From: CAYTZN01 sp964442495
GTDB lineage: Bacteria > Pseudomonadota > Gammaproteobacteria > Legionellales > Legionellaceae
Length of the DNA: 64,000 bases
Assembly: GCA_964442495.1 (NCBI GenBank)
Contig: CAYTZN010000007.1
Location: forward strand, 46,948-110,947
Reading direction: 5' to 3'
A program made the position numbers and the translations under genes. A model generated the notes under the pieces. It worked only from the letters and a program-made list of their open reading frames with translations. It was not told the origin of the DNA and did not search any database. Positions 52,714-60,274 of this stretch are shown in pieces (the first letter of the stretch is position 1; every line of letters begins with the position of its first letter).

Positions 52714-53235
52714 TTAAAAGTCCATGTCCCAGTCAACGGTTATAACACGTTCATGTTCGTTGACTTTAACCACGCAACGTCCAGGAAGGTATGGGATTAA
52801 ATGCCGCTTTTCCCCCACCACAACTAAAACGTCATTGGCGCCTGTTGACATCATCTCTTCCACAGAGCCCAACACGGTTCCTTGCTGGTTAACAACGCTC
52901 ATTCCTAACAATTGCTCCCAGTAGTATTCACCTTCTGGGAGTGCAGGCAATTGCTTACGACTAACAGCAATATCGATATTGGTTAATCGTGCTACATCTT
53001 CTCGTTCATTGTAGCCTTCTACACGGGCTACAATGAATTTGTTATTCATTTCAAGATGCAACAGCGTTAAAGGCTCCCATTGTTTGTTGATGTGGGCGTG
53101 CCAATGGGTATAGCTTAATATATTGTCGCGTGGCTCAGTGAAGGACACTACAGTTATGAGTCCTTTGATCCCATGAGGGCGACCAAAACGGCCAACAATG
53201 ATCCAGTCGGTTATTAAGTCCACGTTATGCAGCAA
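52714..53235 (-). CDS. rimM: 16S rRNA processing protein RimM
   Basis: RimM binds S19 and assists 30S head maturation. The N-terminal IIVGRFGRPHGIKGLITVVS is diagnostic. The PRC-barrel C-terminal half has YYWEQLLGMSVVNQQGTVLG and HLIPYLPGRCVVKVN. Its start overlaps rpsP by 11 nt and it ends 6 nt before trmD. Confidence 0.95.
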   Translation of the reverse strand: MLHNVDLITDWIIVGRFGRPHGIKGLITVVSFTEPRDNILSYTHWHAHINKQWEPLTLLHLEMNNKFIVARVEGYNEREDVARLTNIDIAVSRKQLPALPEGEYYWEQLLGMSVVNQQGTVLGSVEEMMSTGANDVLVVVGEKRHLIPYLPGRCVVKVNEHERVITVDWDMDF

Positions 53236-53482
53236 TTGCGCCTTTCTTAAATTCTTTAGCTAACGCCATGACACGATCAGATAACTGCGCGCCAACACCC
53301 TCCCAATGGGCTAGTTTTTCTACTTCCAGGTGCAAGCGTACTTCTTGTCCGCGTGCAACAGGGTTGAAATAGCCAATGCTCTCGATGTAGTTACCATCGC
53401 GACGTTTGCGGCTATCAGTTACAACGATGTGATAAAAAGGACGCTTCTTAGCGCCAGCTCGTGATAAACGTATAACGACCAT
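53225..53482 (-). CDS. rpsP: 30S ribosomal protein S16
   Basis: S16 is an early-assembly protein. The N-terminal MVVIRLSRAGAKKRPFYHIV, then DSRKRRDGNYIESIGYFNPV, are standard. At 85 residues the length is normal. It is the second gene in order after ffh, with a 74-nt gap that may contain a promoter. Confidence 0.97.
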   Translation of the reverse strand: MVVIRLSRAGAKKRPFYHIVVTDSRKRRDGNYIESIGYFNPVARGQEVRLHLEVEKLAHWEGVGAQLSDRVMALAKEFKKGAIAA

Positions 53483-53556
53483 GTTTGCCTCAACTTTTGT
53501 AAAAATGCCGTGTATTGTACGAAAATTACCTCAGTATTGGAAGAGCCCCCATTGAT

Positions 53557-54933
53557 TTAGTTAAAATCATCTGGAAGCATGCCTTTTAAGCCTGCCATAC
53601 CACCCACTCCGCGCATCATCTGCTTCATGGCGCCCGGTTTTGAAAACTTTTTCATCATTTTTTGCATTTGATTAAATTGCTTTAAAAGTTTATTTACATC
53701 TTGTATCTGCGTTCCTGACCCCAGAGCAATTCTTTTTTTACGGGAGCCTACAATAAGCCTAGGAATACGACGCTCTTTCATTGTCATGGAGTTAATAATA
53801 GCAATGGTCTGAGACAGGGCTTTATCATTGACGTGCCCCATTGCCTTCGACGGCAATTGACTTAATCCTGGGAGCTTGCTCATCATGCTGTTGATTCCAC
53901 CCATGTTATTCATTTGTAGCAATTGAAGCTTGAAATCTTCCAGATCAAAACCTTTGCCTTTTTTAAGTTTTTTAGCTAATTTTTCGCTCGTGGCTTTGTC
54001 TGTCTTTCGCTCGACTTCTTCAATTAATGTTAAGATGTCTCCCATGCCTAAGATACGAGAGGCCACGCGTTCGGGATGAAACGGCTCTAAGGCGTCTATT
54101 TTTTCCCCAGTCCCCATGAATTTGATGGGTTGGCCGGTAATGTGTTTAACGGACAGAGCTGCACCACCGCGTGCGTCACCGTCTGTTTTAGTAAGAATAA
54201 CACCGGTCAGTGGTATGGTATCATGGAAGGCTTTAGCTGTATTTGCAGCATCCTGGCCTGCCATGCTATCCACCACAAAGAGTGTTTCTATGGGGCTCAT
54301 GGCTTGATGCAGGGCTTTGATTTCATTCATCATTTCGGCATCAACATGCAAGCGACCAGCCGTATCAACGATAACAACGTCCATGAATTGTTTTTTTGCA
54401 CTTTCTAGTGCATTTTTTGCAATGGAAAGAGGTTTTTCACTGGCATCCGCCGGGAAAAAGGCAACGTCTAATTCCTTGGCGAGCAATGCTAATTGTTGAA
54501 TAGCGGCCGGGCGGTAGACATCCACACTCACCAACATGATTTTTTTCTTTTCAGTTTCTTTTAAATAGCGCGCTAATTTGGCCGCACTCGTAGTCTTTCC
54601 TGAACCTTGAAGGCCTGCCATTAAAAAAACAGCGGGAGGTTGGGTTTTAAAATTTAGTTCAGAGCGGGCATCGCCCATGATTTGAATCAATTCAGCGTGA
54701 ACAATTTTAAGAAGAGCTTGGTCCGGGTTTAAGCTGGTTAATACGTCTTGCCCAAGAGCTTTTTGTTTAATGTGGTCAATAAAATCTTTAATGACGGGTA
54801 AAGCGACATCAGCTTCTAGCAACGATAAACGCACTTCCCGCAAGGCCTGTTGTATATTGTCTTCAGTTAAACGTCCTTGGCCTCTTAAGTTTTTAAATGT
54901 ACGGGTCAACCGTTCAGTTAAGTTCTCAAACAT
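53557..54933 (-). CDS. ffh: Signal recognition particle protein Ffh
   Basis: Ffh is the SRP54 GTPase that binds signal sequences with the 4.5S RNA (found at 62 kb) and docks on FtsY (25 kb). P-loop GLQGSGKTT is at residues 107-115, followed by DVYRPAAIQQL, DTAGRL, LTKTDGDARGG and GTGEKIDALEPF. The methionine-rich M domain ends in MKQMMRGVGGMAGLKGMLPD. At 458 residues the length is normal. Confidence 0.97.
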   Translation of the reverse strand: MFENLTERLTRTFKNLRGQGRLTEDNIQQALREVRLSLLEADVALPVIKDFIDHIKQKALGQDVLTSLNPDQALLKIVHAELIQIMGDARSELNFKTQPPAVFLMAGLQGSGKTTSAAKLARYLKETEKKKIMLVSVDVYRPAAIQQLALLAKELDVAFFPADASEKPLSIAKNALESAKKQFMDVVIVDTAGRLHVDAEMMNEIKALHQAMSPIETLFVVDSMAGQDAANTAKAFHDTIPLTGVILTKTDGDARGGAALSVKHITGQPIKFMGTGEKIDALEPFHPERVASRILGMGDILTLIEEVERKTDKATSEKLAKKLKKGKGFDLEDFKLQLLQMNNMGGINSMMSKLPGLSQLPSKAMGHVNDKALSQTIAIINSMTMKERRIPRLIVGSRKKRIALGSGTQIQDVNKLLKQFNQMQKMMKKFSKPGAMKQMMRGVGGMAGLKGMLPDDFN

Positions 54934-54970
54934 TTTATACCCATCCTTCGCTGGCTGATAAAAAATAGCG

Positions 54971-54979
54971 ATTGTATCA
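54971..54979 (-). promoter_or_regulatory. Extended -10 promoter of ffh
   Basis: On the minus strand TGA-TACAAT (54979-54971) lies about 38 nt before the ffh start, with the usual extended -10 layout. No good -35 was needed or found. Confidence 0.5.
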
Positions 54980-55287
54980 CAATTATGACCATTGGCTTCT
55001 CCCCTAAATCATAAGATCAAAGCATCCTCATGAGGGGGGGGTAATAGAGCTTTAGCGTGGTGGTGCAAGAGCTCTAAAGTGGAAATGCCGTACTCTGGTG
55101 CATATATAAACATGTTTTCGAAAGCGGTTATAAACTCATCTTTCGCACGGAGCGGGTTAACAGGTCCAGAACTTACGTAAAACGCATCAAAACTGTAAAA
55201 TTTTTAAATTCTTGAATCAAAGAATTACGTAAGAGGCCCTTCTTTATCTGATAAATAATTTTTTTGTTTTGTAAGCTATTTGTTTCA

Positions 55288-55301
55288 TTAGAGCTCTTGC
55301 A
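55288..55301. repeat. Terminal inverted repeat pair of an IS5-type remnant
   Basis: TTAGAGCTCTTGCA at 55288-55301 is the exact inverse of TGCAAGAGCTCTAA at 55064-55077. The right copy sits 8 nt before the transposase stop, where an IS end is expected. The left copy may belong to a second, lost element or to a rearranged end. Confidence 0.5.
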
Positions 55302-55309
55302 TAACAACG

Positions 55310-55568
55310 CTACAGCTCAAAATTATAAATTCCAGCAATCAAATTGAATCTCAGCCCCAATCGTTTTCTTTGGTTTCGATAACGATCAGCAATAATTTTA
55401 AATCGCTTAACCATGCCAATAACATTTTCATTTGAAACTCGTTCTTTGGATAGTTCCCGATTTTTCTTTTTGTCTTCTTTGGTCAGTGCTGAGTTTTGGT
55501 GTGGCTTATATATCCCTTGGTAGCTGGATTTTAATCTCTGGGTATATACCCGTTTTCGGAGAAATTAT
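55310..55568 (-). pseudogene. C-terminal fragment of an IS5-family (DDE_4-type) transposase
   Basis: The minus-strand frame reads SSYQGIYKPHQNS, then LTKEDKKKNRELSKERVSNE and FKIIADRYRNQRKRLGLRFN, ending LIAGIYNFEL with a stop. This is the typical C-terminus of IS5-group transposases (GYQGI, N/HRELS, R-rich helix, RFNLIAGIYNFEL). The frame is broken upstream: a piece of a second frame (GIYPEIKIQ) joins near 55535. The N-terminal part and first catalytic residues are absent, so the element is dead. Confidence 0.82.
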
Positions 55569-55780
55569 GATTAAATTACAGCCTTTATAAATTTTGGTGC
55601 TGACGCGTTGTTTATTAATGTAGCTCTAAATTTAGCAAGATTGTTCTAAACCGGACATAACGCGAGACATATTGGCATAAAGGTTGATTGGTATTCATAA
55701 CGTGTATTGGTGAATAGCAGAACTTTACTTGGCTTTTTGTTATGATTATTTTTTTGTGACTTCGCGTAAAAGGATCTTAA

Positions 55781-57055
55781 GTGGAATTTTCTTTACCCGC
55801 ACTTTTTCTTATTTTACTAATATTGATAGTGTCCTCTGGTTTTTTTTCGGGCGCTGAAATTGGCATGATGTCACTCAACCGTTATCGACTTCGTCATTTG
55901 GTTAAAACAAAACATAAACAAGCGATGCGTGTGAGTCAGTTGTTGTTACATCCTGATAGACTCCTGAGCGTGGTTTTAATTGGCAATACTTTGGCTAATA
56001 TTGTCGCCGCAATGGTAGCAACCTTGATAGGGCAGCGTTTGTATGGAAATACAGGTGTTGCTGTAGCAACGGCGCTATTAACAGTTATTATTTTAGTTTT
56101 CTCAGAAATGACGCCTAAAACACTCGCTGCATTGCATCCTCAGCAAGTGGCTTTTGCATGCTCTTGGCCATTAATGGTTTTGCAATTTATTTTTGCCCCC
56201 TTGGTGCGCGTTATCAGTTGGATAGCCAATAGCATTTTACGTCTTTTGGGCGTGTCTTTTGAGCAGGTGCACAAAGATGTGTTGTCTGGCGAGGAGTTGC
56301 GTTCTGTTGTTCATGAGGCAGGGGGGTTATTACCCATAGAACATAAAAGCATGTTGATTAGTTTGCTTGATTTGGAACAAGCTCGAGTTGAAGACATTAT
56401 GGTACCTAAGGCGGATATTGTCGGTATTGATCTAGAGCAACCTTGGCATGAGTTGTTGGTTCAATTGGAAATGGCCCAACATACCCGACTACCACTTTAT
56501 CGCAATAGTATTGATAATTTGGTAGGCATGATTCACCTGCGCAATGTTTTAAATTTAGCGTTGGAAGAAGAGCTCGACATGGACGGTCTTTTAAAGATTG
56601 CCGAAGCGCCATATTATATTCCTGAGGCAACTTCTTTAAACGTACAAATCTTGAATTTTCAAAAAATGAAGCGCCGAAGTTGTTTTGTGGTGGATGAATA
56701 TGGTGATTTACAAGGATTGGTTACGATGGAAGATATCCTTGAAGAGGTAGTGGGTGAGTTTACAACGGATATAGCAGATTTAAGCAAAGACATTATGCAA
56801 CAAGAGGATGGTTCGTTGATTGTCGATGCGAGCATTACGTTACGGAATTTAAATCGTTTGCTCCGTTGGCATTTGCCCTTGATTGGGCCGCGCACCCTAA
56901 GTGGTTTAATCATTGAATATTTAGGTTATATTCCTCCCGCAGATTGTTGTTTGGTTATTGATCAATATCAAATAGAAGTGTTAAAAATCAGTGATAACAT
57001 TATCAAGAGTGTAAGAATTCAAAAAATAGCTAAGAAGAAGTACTATACTCGTTAG
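55781..57055 (+). CDS. HlyC/CorC (CNNM) family transporter, CorB-like
   Basis: This membrane protein has an N-terminal DUF21/CNNM domain with about four TMs (FSLPALFLILLILIVSSGFF and VLIGNTLANIVAAMVATLIG). Two CBS domains follow (VEDIMVPKADIVGIDLEQP, RRSCFVVDEYGDLQGLVTME) and a C-terminal CorC/HlyC domain (ILEEVVGEFTTDI). Members act in Mg2+/Co2+ efflux. The start is GTG with GGATCTTAA upstream. At 424 residues it is normal. Confidence 0.9.
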   Translation: MEFSLPALFLILLILIVSSGFFSGAEIGMMSLNRYRLRHLVKTKHKQAMRVSQLLLHPDRLLSVVLIGNTLANIVAAMVATLIGQRLYGNTGVAVATALLTVIILVFSEMTPKTLAALHPQQVAFACSWPLMVLQFIFAPLVRVISWIANSILRLLGVSFEQVHKDVLSGEELRSVVHEAGGLLPIEHKSMLISLLDLEQARVEDIMVPKADIVGIDLEQPWHELLVQLEMAQHTRLPLYRNSIDNLVGMIHLRNVLNLALEEELDMDGLLKIAEAPYYIPEATSLNVQILNFQKMKRRSCFVVDEYGDLQGLVTMEDILEEVVGEFTTDIADLSKDIMQQEDGSLIVDASITLRNLNRLLRWHLPLIGPRTLSGLIIEYLGYIPPADCCLVIDQYQIEVLKISDNIIKSVRIQKIAKKKYYTR

Positions 57056-57097
57056 AAAACCAGCGTGCACTATCGTTAATATAGGTTTTTAAACGTT

Positions 57098-57970
57098 ATG
57101 ATTGGATTTTTTTCAAGTAAAATCTTGCGTCACGCAAGGGGAGTCTCACGTTTTTATTCTCAGGAGCAAAAGGTCTTGTCACCTAATATTTTGCTTCTTC
57201 CTGGAATGTTAAACACTAAAAGGGTTTGGGAAAATCAAGCGCTAGAGCTTGTTAAACAAGGCATCCATGTTTATTACGGAAGTACTTTTAAAGGAAATAG
57301 TCTTCGTGAGATGGCAATGCAAAACATGGCGTTTCTTCCTCAAAAAGAGGGGGTTATTAATGTTGGCGCATTCTCGATGGGCTGTCATGTTTTAGCTGAG
57401 ATGATGGCAATAGCCCCTGAGTTGAATTGGCGATGTATTTTTGTAAGTCCAGCAGAGGGTCGTGCCTCGCCGTTTGAGGCACGAAGAAAAAATGGCATTA
57501 TGCGTAAATATGATGCCTCTAGTGATGCTGATTTTATAGCGGATCTGTCTCGTGATTTCTTTATTCAGCAAACGGCTTCTAGATTTGAGTGGACGGATGA
57601 GAAGGTATTAATATTTCGTGAAATGGCTATTCAGACTGGACGAGTTCAATTTATTCGCCAATTAAAAGCGACCCTTGCTAGAGAAGATTTAGGCTCTTGT
57701 TTGGAAAAAATGGTGCATCAATCTAGGCCCTTTATAATTTTTAAAGGTGTAGACGATAAAATAACGCCACGTTCTGGTTTGCGCGAGCGTTTCAGCAAAG
57801 AAGCACCTCATTCCTTTATCGATTTTCCTGAGTGTGGTCATTTAATAACGTTTGAAAAATCTAAAGAACTAAATGCCCTGATGAAGAATTTTATACTGAA
57901 TGGAGTCCCTGAGCTTCAGGATAAGAGCATGAGTGACCAGAAAAATACAAAGAGATTTGTATTTGGTTGA
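57098..57970 (+). CDS. Alpha/beta hydrolase fold protein
   Basis: This 290-residue protein has a serine nucleophile in GAFSMGCHVLAEMM, the elbow of an alpha/beta hydrolase (its first Gly is Ala, AFSMG), and a C-terminal ECGHLITFEKSKELNAL with the catalytic His. The N-terminal about 25 residues are basic. The substrate is unknown; it may be a lipase- or esterase-like enzyme. No partner genes suggest a pathway. Confidence 0.82.
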   Translation: MIGFFSSKILRHARGVSRFYSQEQKVLSPNILLLPGMLNTKRVWENQALELVKQGIHVYYGSTFKGNSLREMAMQNMAFLPQKEGVINVGAFSMGCHVLAEMMAIAPELNWRCIFVSPAEGRASPFEARRKNGIMRKYDASSDADFIADLSRDFFIQQTASRFEWTDEKVLIFREMAIQTGRVQFIRQLKATLAREDLGSCLEKMVHQSRPFIIFKGVDDKITPRSGLRERFSKEAPHSFIDFPECGHLITFEKSKELNALMKNFILNGVPELQDKSMSDQKNTKRFVFG

Positions 57971-58282
57971 CTTGTCCGTAGGGTCCGTGAATCTAGTCAG
58001 GTTGCAACATTGTACATAAAGCGCTAAGCGCGGGCGTTTTGATTTTATAATTTCAGTTAAGATGCGTTTACCCTAGGTATCTTTCATTTGAGAATCAGGA
58101 GAGCTTCGTCCAATTGATGATAAGTGGTGGTGCGGGCAAGGTCTATTTAAGTATCTCTTTATGCGCAGGCAGGCTGTTCTTTATTACCAAATTGAGAGAA
58201 ATAATCTTGTAACTTTATATTCAGTAGTCCGCTATCAATACCGAGTAAATATTTTTCAAGAAGCTTCGTTTGCTCCGTACAA
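57971..58282. other. Intergenic stretch with repeat family B
   Basis: No gene is supported. Repeat family B copy 3 occupies 57975-58035. Farther on, GGTCTATTTAAGTATCTCTTTATGC near 58140-58164 resembles the second half of that family, separated by about 100 nt of unrelated sequence. Nothing else could be named. Confidence 0.5.
57975..58035 (+). repeat. Dispersed repeat family B, copy 3 (interrupted)
   Basis: It begins GTCCGTAGGGTCCGTGAATC, continues TAGTCAGGTTGCAACATTGT and ACATAAAGCGCTAAGCGCGG, aligned with 11425 and 48412 copies. The second half is displaced to about 58140. Confidence 0.6.
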
Positions 58283-59161
58283 TCAAGTGCCCACGGTACT
58301 GTTTAAGTGCCAATTGTAAATATAACTATTAATGGTATTAATCTGCTTCAAATGAGTGCGCACCGGTTCCTTAGCATATTGAGAAAGATGGTGAATTAAT
58401 CCGTTCGCATTGCCCCCAAAATCATCAAGAAACCAGTAATATATTTTAGATACAATCAATTTGCCTTCTATGAGCTGCAGACCACGAAGGGAATTGATGT
58501 ATTCATAAGCGGCTTTATTTAATTGTTTACCCACGGTCTTGCCTTGATAGGCTTCTCTGCTGAGGTTGGCGCCGCCAATGGTTGCATGATGAAGGGCATA
58601 AATGGTTCTTGGGTCGTTCCATATTGGGCGAATAATTCGGTTTTGTATGTCATCAAGGGAGAGTTGAGTGCCATTAATGGTGACAAGATTAGCGCCCCAT
58701 GGCCCCACATTAAATAGCCCAGGTGAGATATTGACGTCTTGAATGCTGTCGATTGGGTAGTAATCTGCAACGATTTGTACGGTTAGAGCATTATAAAGAT
58801 TTATCCAAAACGCAAGTTGCTCCTTCCTGTTATAGTTTTGTATGTTAATGTGAGAAAGGCGATTGATGTAATTTTGTAATAACTCTAAGTCACTGTCTTT
58901 AAGGTTGGGATAATCGACCAAGGTAATGTATTCTTCATTTGTAATCACACACCGTGTTAAGAAATCTTGCCATTCTTGATGTGAAATAACGTCTTTAGAT
59001 AAAGGATTATAGACTTCCCATTGTGGCCATATTTGTTTATGAAAAGACGCCGAAACCACACTGCTCATTATAAAAAGACACAGCATGACACTCACGCGTG
59101 TAAAAACGCTTTTCATGCCCAAGTTCTCGGTGCTTTTAAACATATGCGAAAATTTTCCCAA
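58283..59161 (-). CDS. DUF547 domain-containing exported protein
   Basis: This exported protein of the DUF547 family, of uncertain biochemistry, has the conserved AFWINLYNALTVQIVADYYP and VTINGTQLSLDDIQNRIIRP motifs. The signal peptide is best seen from ATG 59116 (MKSVFTRVSVMLCLFIMSSV). The frame is open from ATG 59161. It is the last gene of dnaX-ybaB-recR-DUF547 on the minus strand, 6 nt after recR. Confidence 0.85.
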   Translation of the reverse strand: MGKFSHMFKSTENLGMKSVFTRVSVMLCLFIMSSVVSASFHKQIWPQWEVYNPLSKDVISHQEWQDFLTRCVITNEEYITLVDYPNLKDSDLELLQNYINRLSHINIQNYNRKEQLAFWINLYNALTVQIVADYYPIDSIQDVNISPGLFNVGPWGANLVTINGTQLSLDDIQNRIIRPIWNDPRTIYALHHATIGGANLSREAYQGKTVGKQLNKAAYEYINSLRGLQLIEGKLIVSKIYYWFLDDFGGNANGLIHHLSQYAKEPVRTHLKQINTINSYIYNWHLNSTVGT

Positions 59162-59167
59162 CCTAAC

Positions 59168-59761
59168 TTATTCATTTAACAACGCTCGATTACGTAGTGC
59201 ATTACCAATGGTATGACTGTCTAAAAACTCCAGTTCCCCACCGGTAGGTATGCCATGCGCTAGTTGGCTAATCCGAAGGTTAAGGGGGCGTAAAAGCTCT
59301 TGGATAAAATGAATCGTGGTTTGTCCTTCAATGGTAGGACTCAAGGCAAGGATAATTTCTTGTATATTTTCACGAACAATCAATGCATGCAATTTGGGAA
59401 GGTTGATATCATCAGGCCCCATCCCATCCAAAGGAGAAATTTTGCCCATCAAGATATAATAACGACCTCGGTAAACATTGCTTTGCTCTATAGCGGTGAC
59501 ATCCGCTGGGTTTTCAACAACGCACAGTAAGCCAGGCTCTCTTTGTTGGTTAAGGCAAAGCGTACAAAGGCTCTCTGTAGTGTGATTATTACAACGTTCA
59601 CAATGATGGATGTTGCGCATAGCATCATCTAAGCAGGCGGCAAGGTGCAGGCCACGAGGACGTTGATGTTGTAATAAATGAAATGCCATGCGCTGCGCTG
59701 ATTTAGGACCAATTCCAGGCAAGCAGCGCAAAGCGTCTATTAAACGAGCTAAAGTATCCAT
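59168..59761 (-). CDS. recR: Recombination protein RecR
   Basis: RecR forms the clamp of the RecFOR gap-repair system. It has the N-terminal LPGIGPKSAQRMAFHLLQ HhH, the Cys4 zinc finger around CERCNNHTTESLCTLC, and the TOPRIM region (LCVVENPADVTAIEQ to GMGPDDINL). At 197 residues the length is normal. It follows ybaB by 6 nt, the classical dnaX-ybaB-recR order. Confidence 0.96.
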   Translation of the reverse strand: MDTLARLIDALRCLPGIGPKSAQRMAFHLLQHQRPRGLHLAACLDDAMRNIHHCERCNNHTTESLCTLCLNQQREPGLLCVVENPADVTAIEQSNVYRGRYYILMGKISPLDGMGPDDINLPKLHALIVRENIQEIILALSPTIEGQTTIHFIQELLRPLNLRISQLAHGIPTGGELEFLDSHTIGNALRNRALLNE

Positions 59762-59767
59762 TGCTTA

Positions 59768-60106
59768 CTATTCTGTGTCGCTATTTTTTAGGAAATCCGT
59801 AGGAATGTTTAAGCCCGCAGTCAGTTGGCTGATTTTTTCTTTGGAAGCCTTCTCAACTTTGCTAACAGCATTATTCACCGCTGCAGCAATAAGGTCTTCT
59901 AACATTTCGACATCTTCTTCCATTAGCGATGGGGTTAATTTGACTTTGGTCACGTCATGGCGACCGTTCATTTCAATTTTAACCATTCCACCACCAGATT
60001 CACCCGTTACAATTAATAGGCTCAATTGTTGCTGGGCCTCTTGCATACGTTGTTGCATTTTTTGAGCTTCTTTCATCAAATTGCCGATATTTTGATTCAT
60101 GTCCAT
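59768..60106 (-). CDS. ybaB: Nucleoid-associated protein YbaB/EbfC
   Basis: YbaB is a DNA-binding dimeric protein of the YbaB/EbfC family. The N-terminal helix IGNLMKEAQKMQQRMQEAQQ, the GESGGGMVKIEMNGRHDV sheet region and EDVEMLEDLIAAAVNNAV are standard. At 112 residues the length is normal. It lies between dnaX and recR. Confidence 0.95.
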   Translation of the reverse strand: MDMNQNIGNLMKEAQKMQQRMQEAQQQLSLLIVTGESGGGMVKIEMNGRHDVTKVKLTPSLMEEDVEMLEDLIAAAVNNAVSKVEKASKEKISQLTAGLNIPTDFLKNSDTE

Positions 60107-60274
60107 TAGAGCCTCTCTGGTCGTTTGTTGGGGCCCTGTTTCAATTTTACGCTATTTGCATTCGTGCGTTGATGTTTTGACTTGTCTGATTGTCCTGGTT
60201 TAAAAAGGTTCTCAGGAGGTAGAAAGGTCAATGAGCAACCGCGAATGGTATAAAATTGTTTACAGGTTTAGGCA

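Larger units (their letters stand above)
54934..55780. other. Long intergenic stretch with the ffh promoter and an IS5-type remnant
   Basis: The segment next to ffh contains an extended -10 (TGA-TACAAT on the minus strand at 54979-54971). At 55042-55075 a stem (TAGAGCT / AGCTCTA arms) and at 55035-55042 a G8 run occur. Terminal-repeat-like sequences at 55064-55077 and 55288-55301 and an IS5-type transposase fragment at 55310-55568 follow. The remaining sequence up to corB shows nothing I can name. Confidence 0.6.

Noticed and set aside
55035..55042. G8 run upstream of ffh as a phase-variable promoter
   Set aside because: It is outside the likely -35/-10 region of ffh (54971-54979) and next to IS debris; no evidence of a promoter spacer role.
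57975..58035. SRP RNA-like string GTGAATCTAGTCAGGTTG in repeat B
   Set aside because: The similarity to the SRP core is short, lacks the GGAA loop and AGCAG strand, and a real SRP RNA is present at 62 kb.
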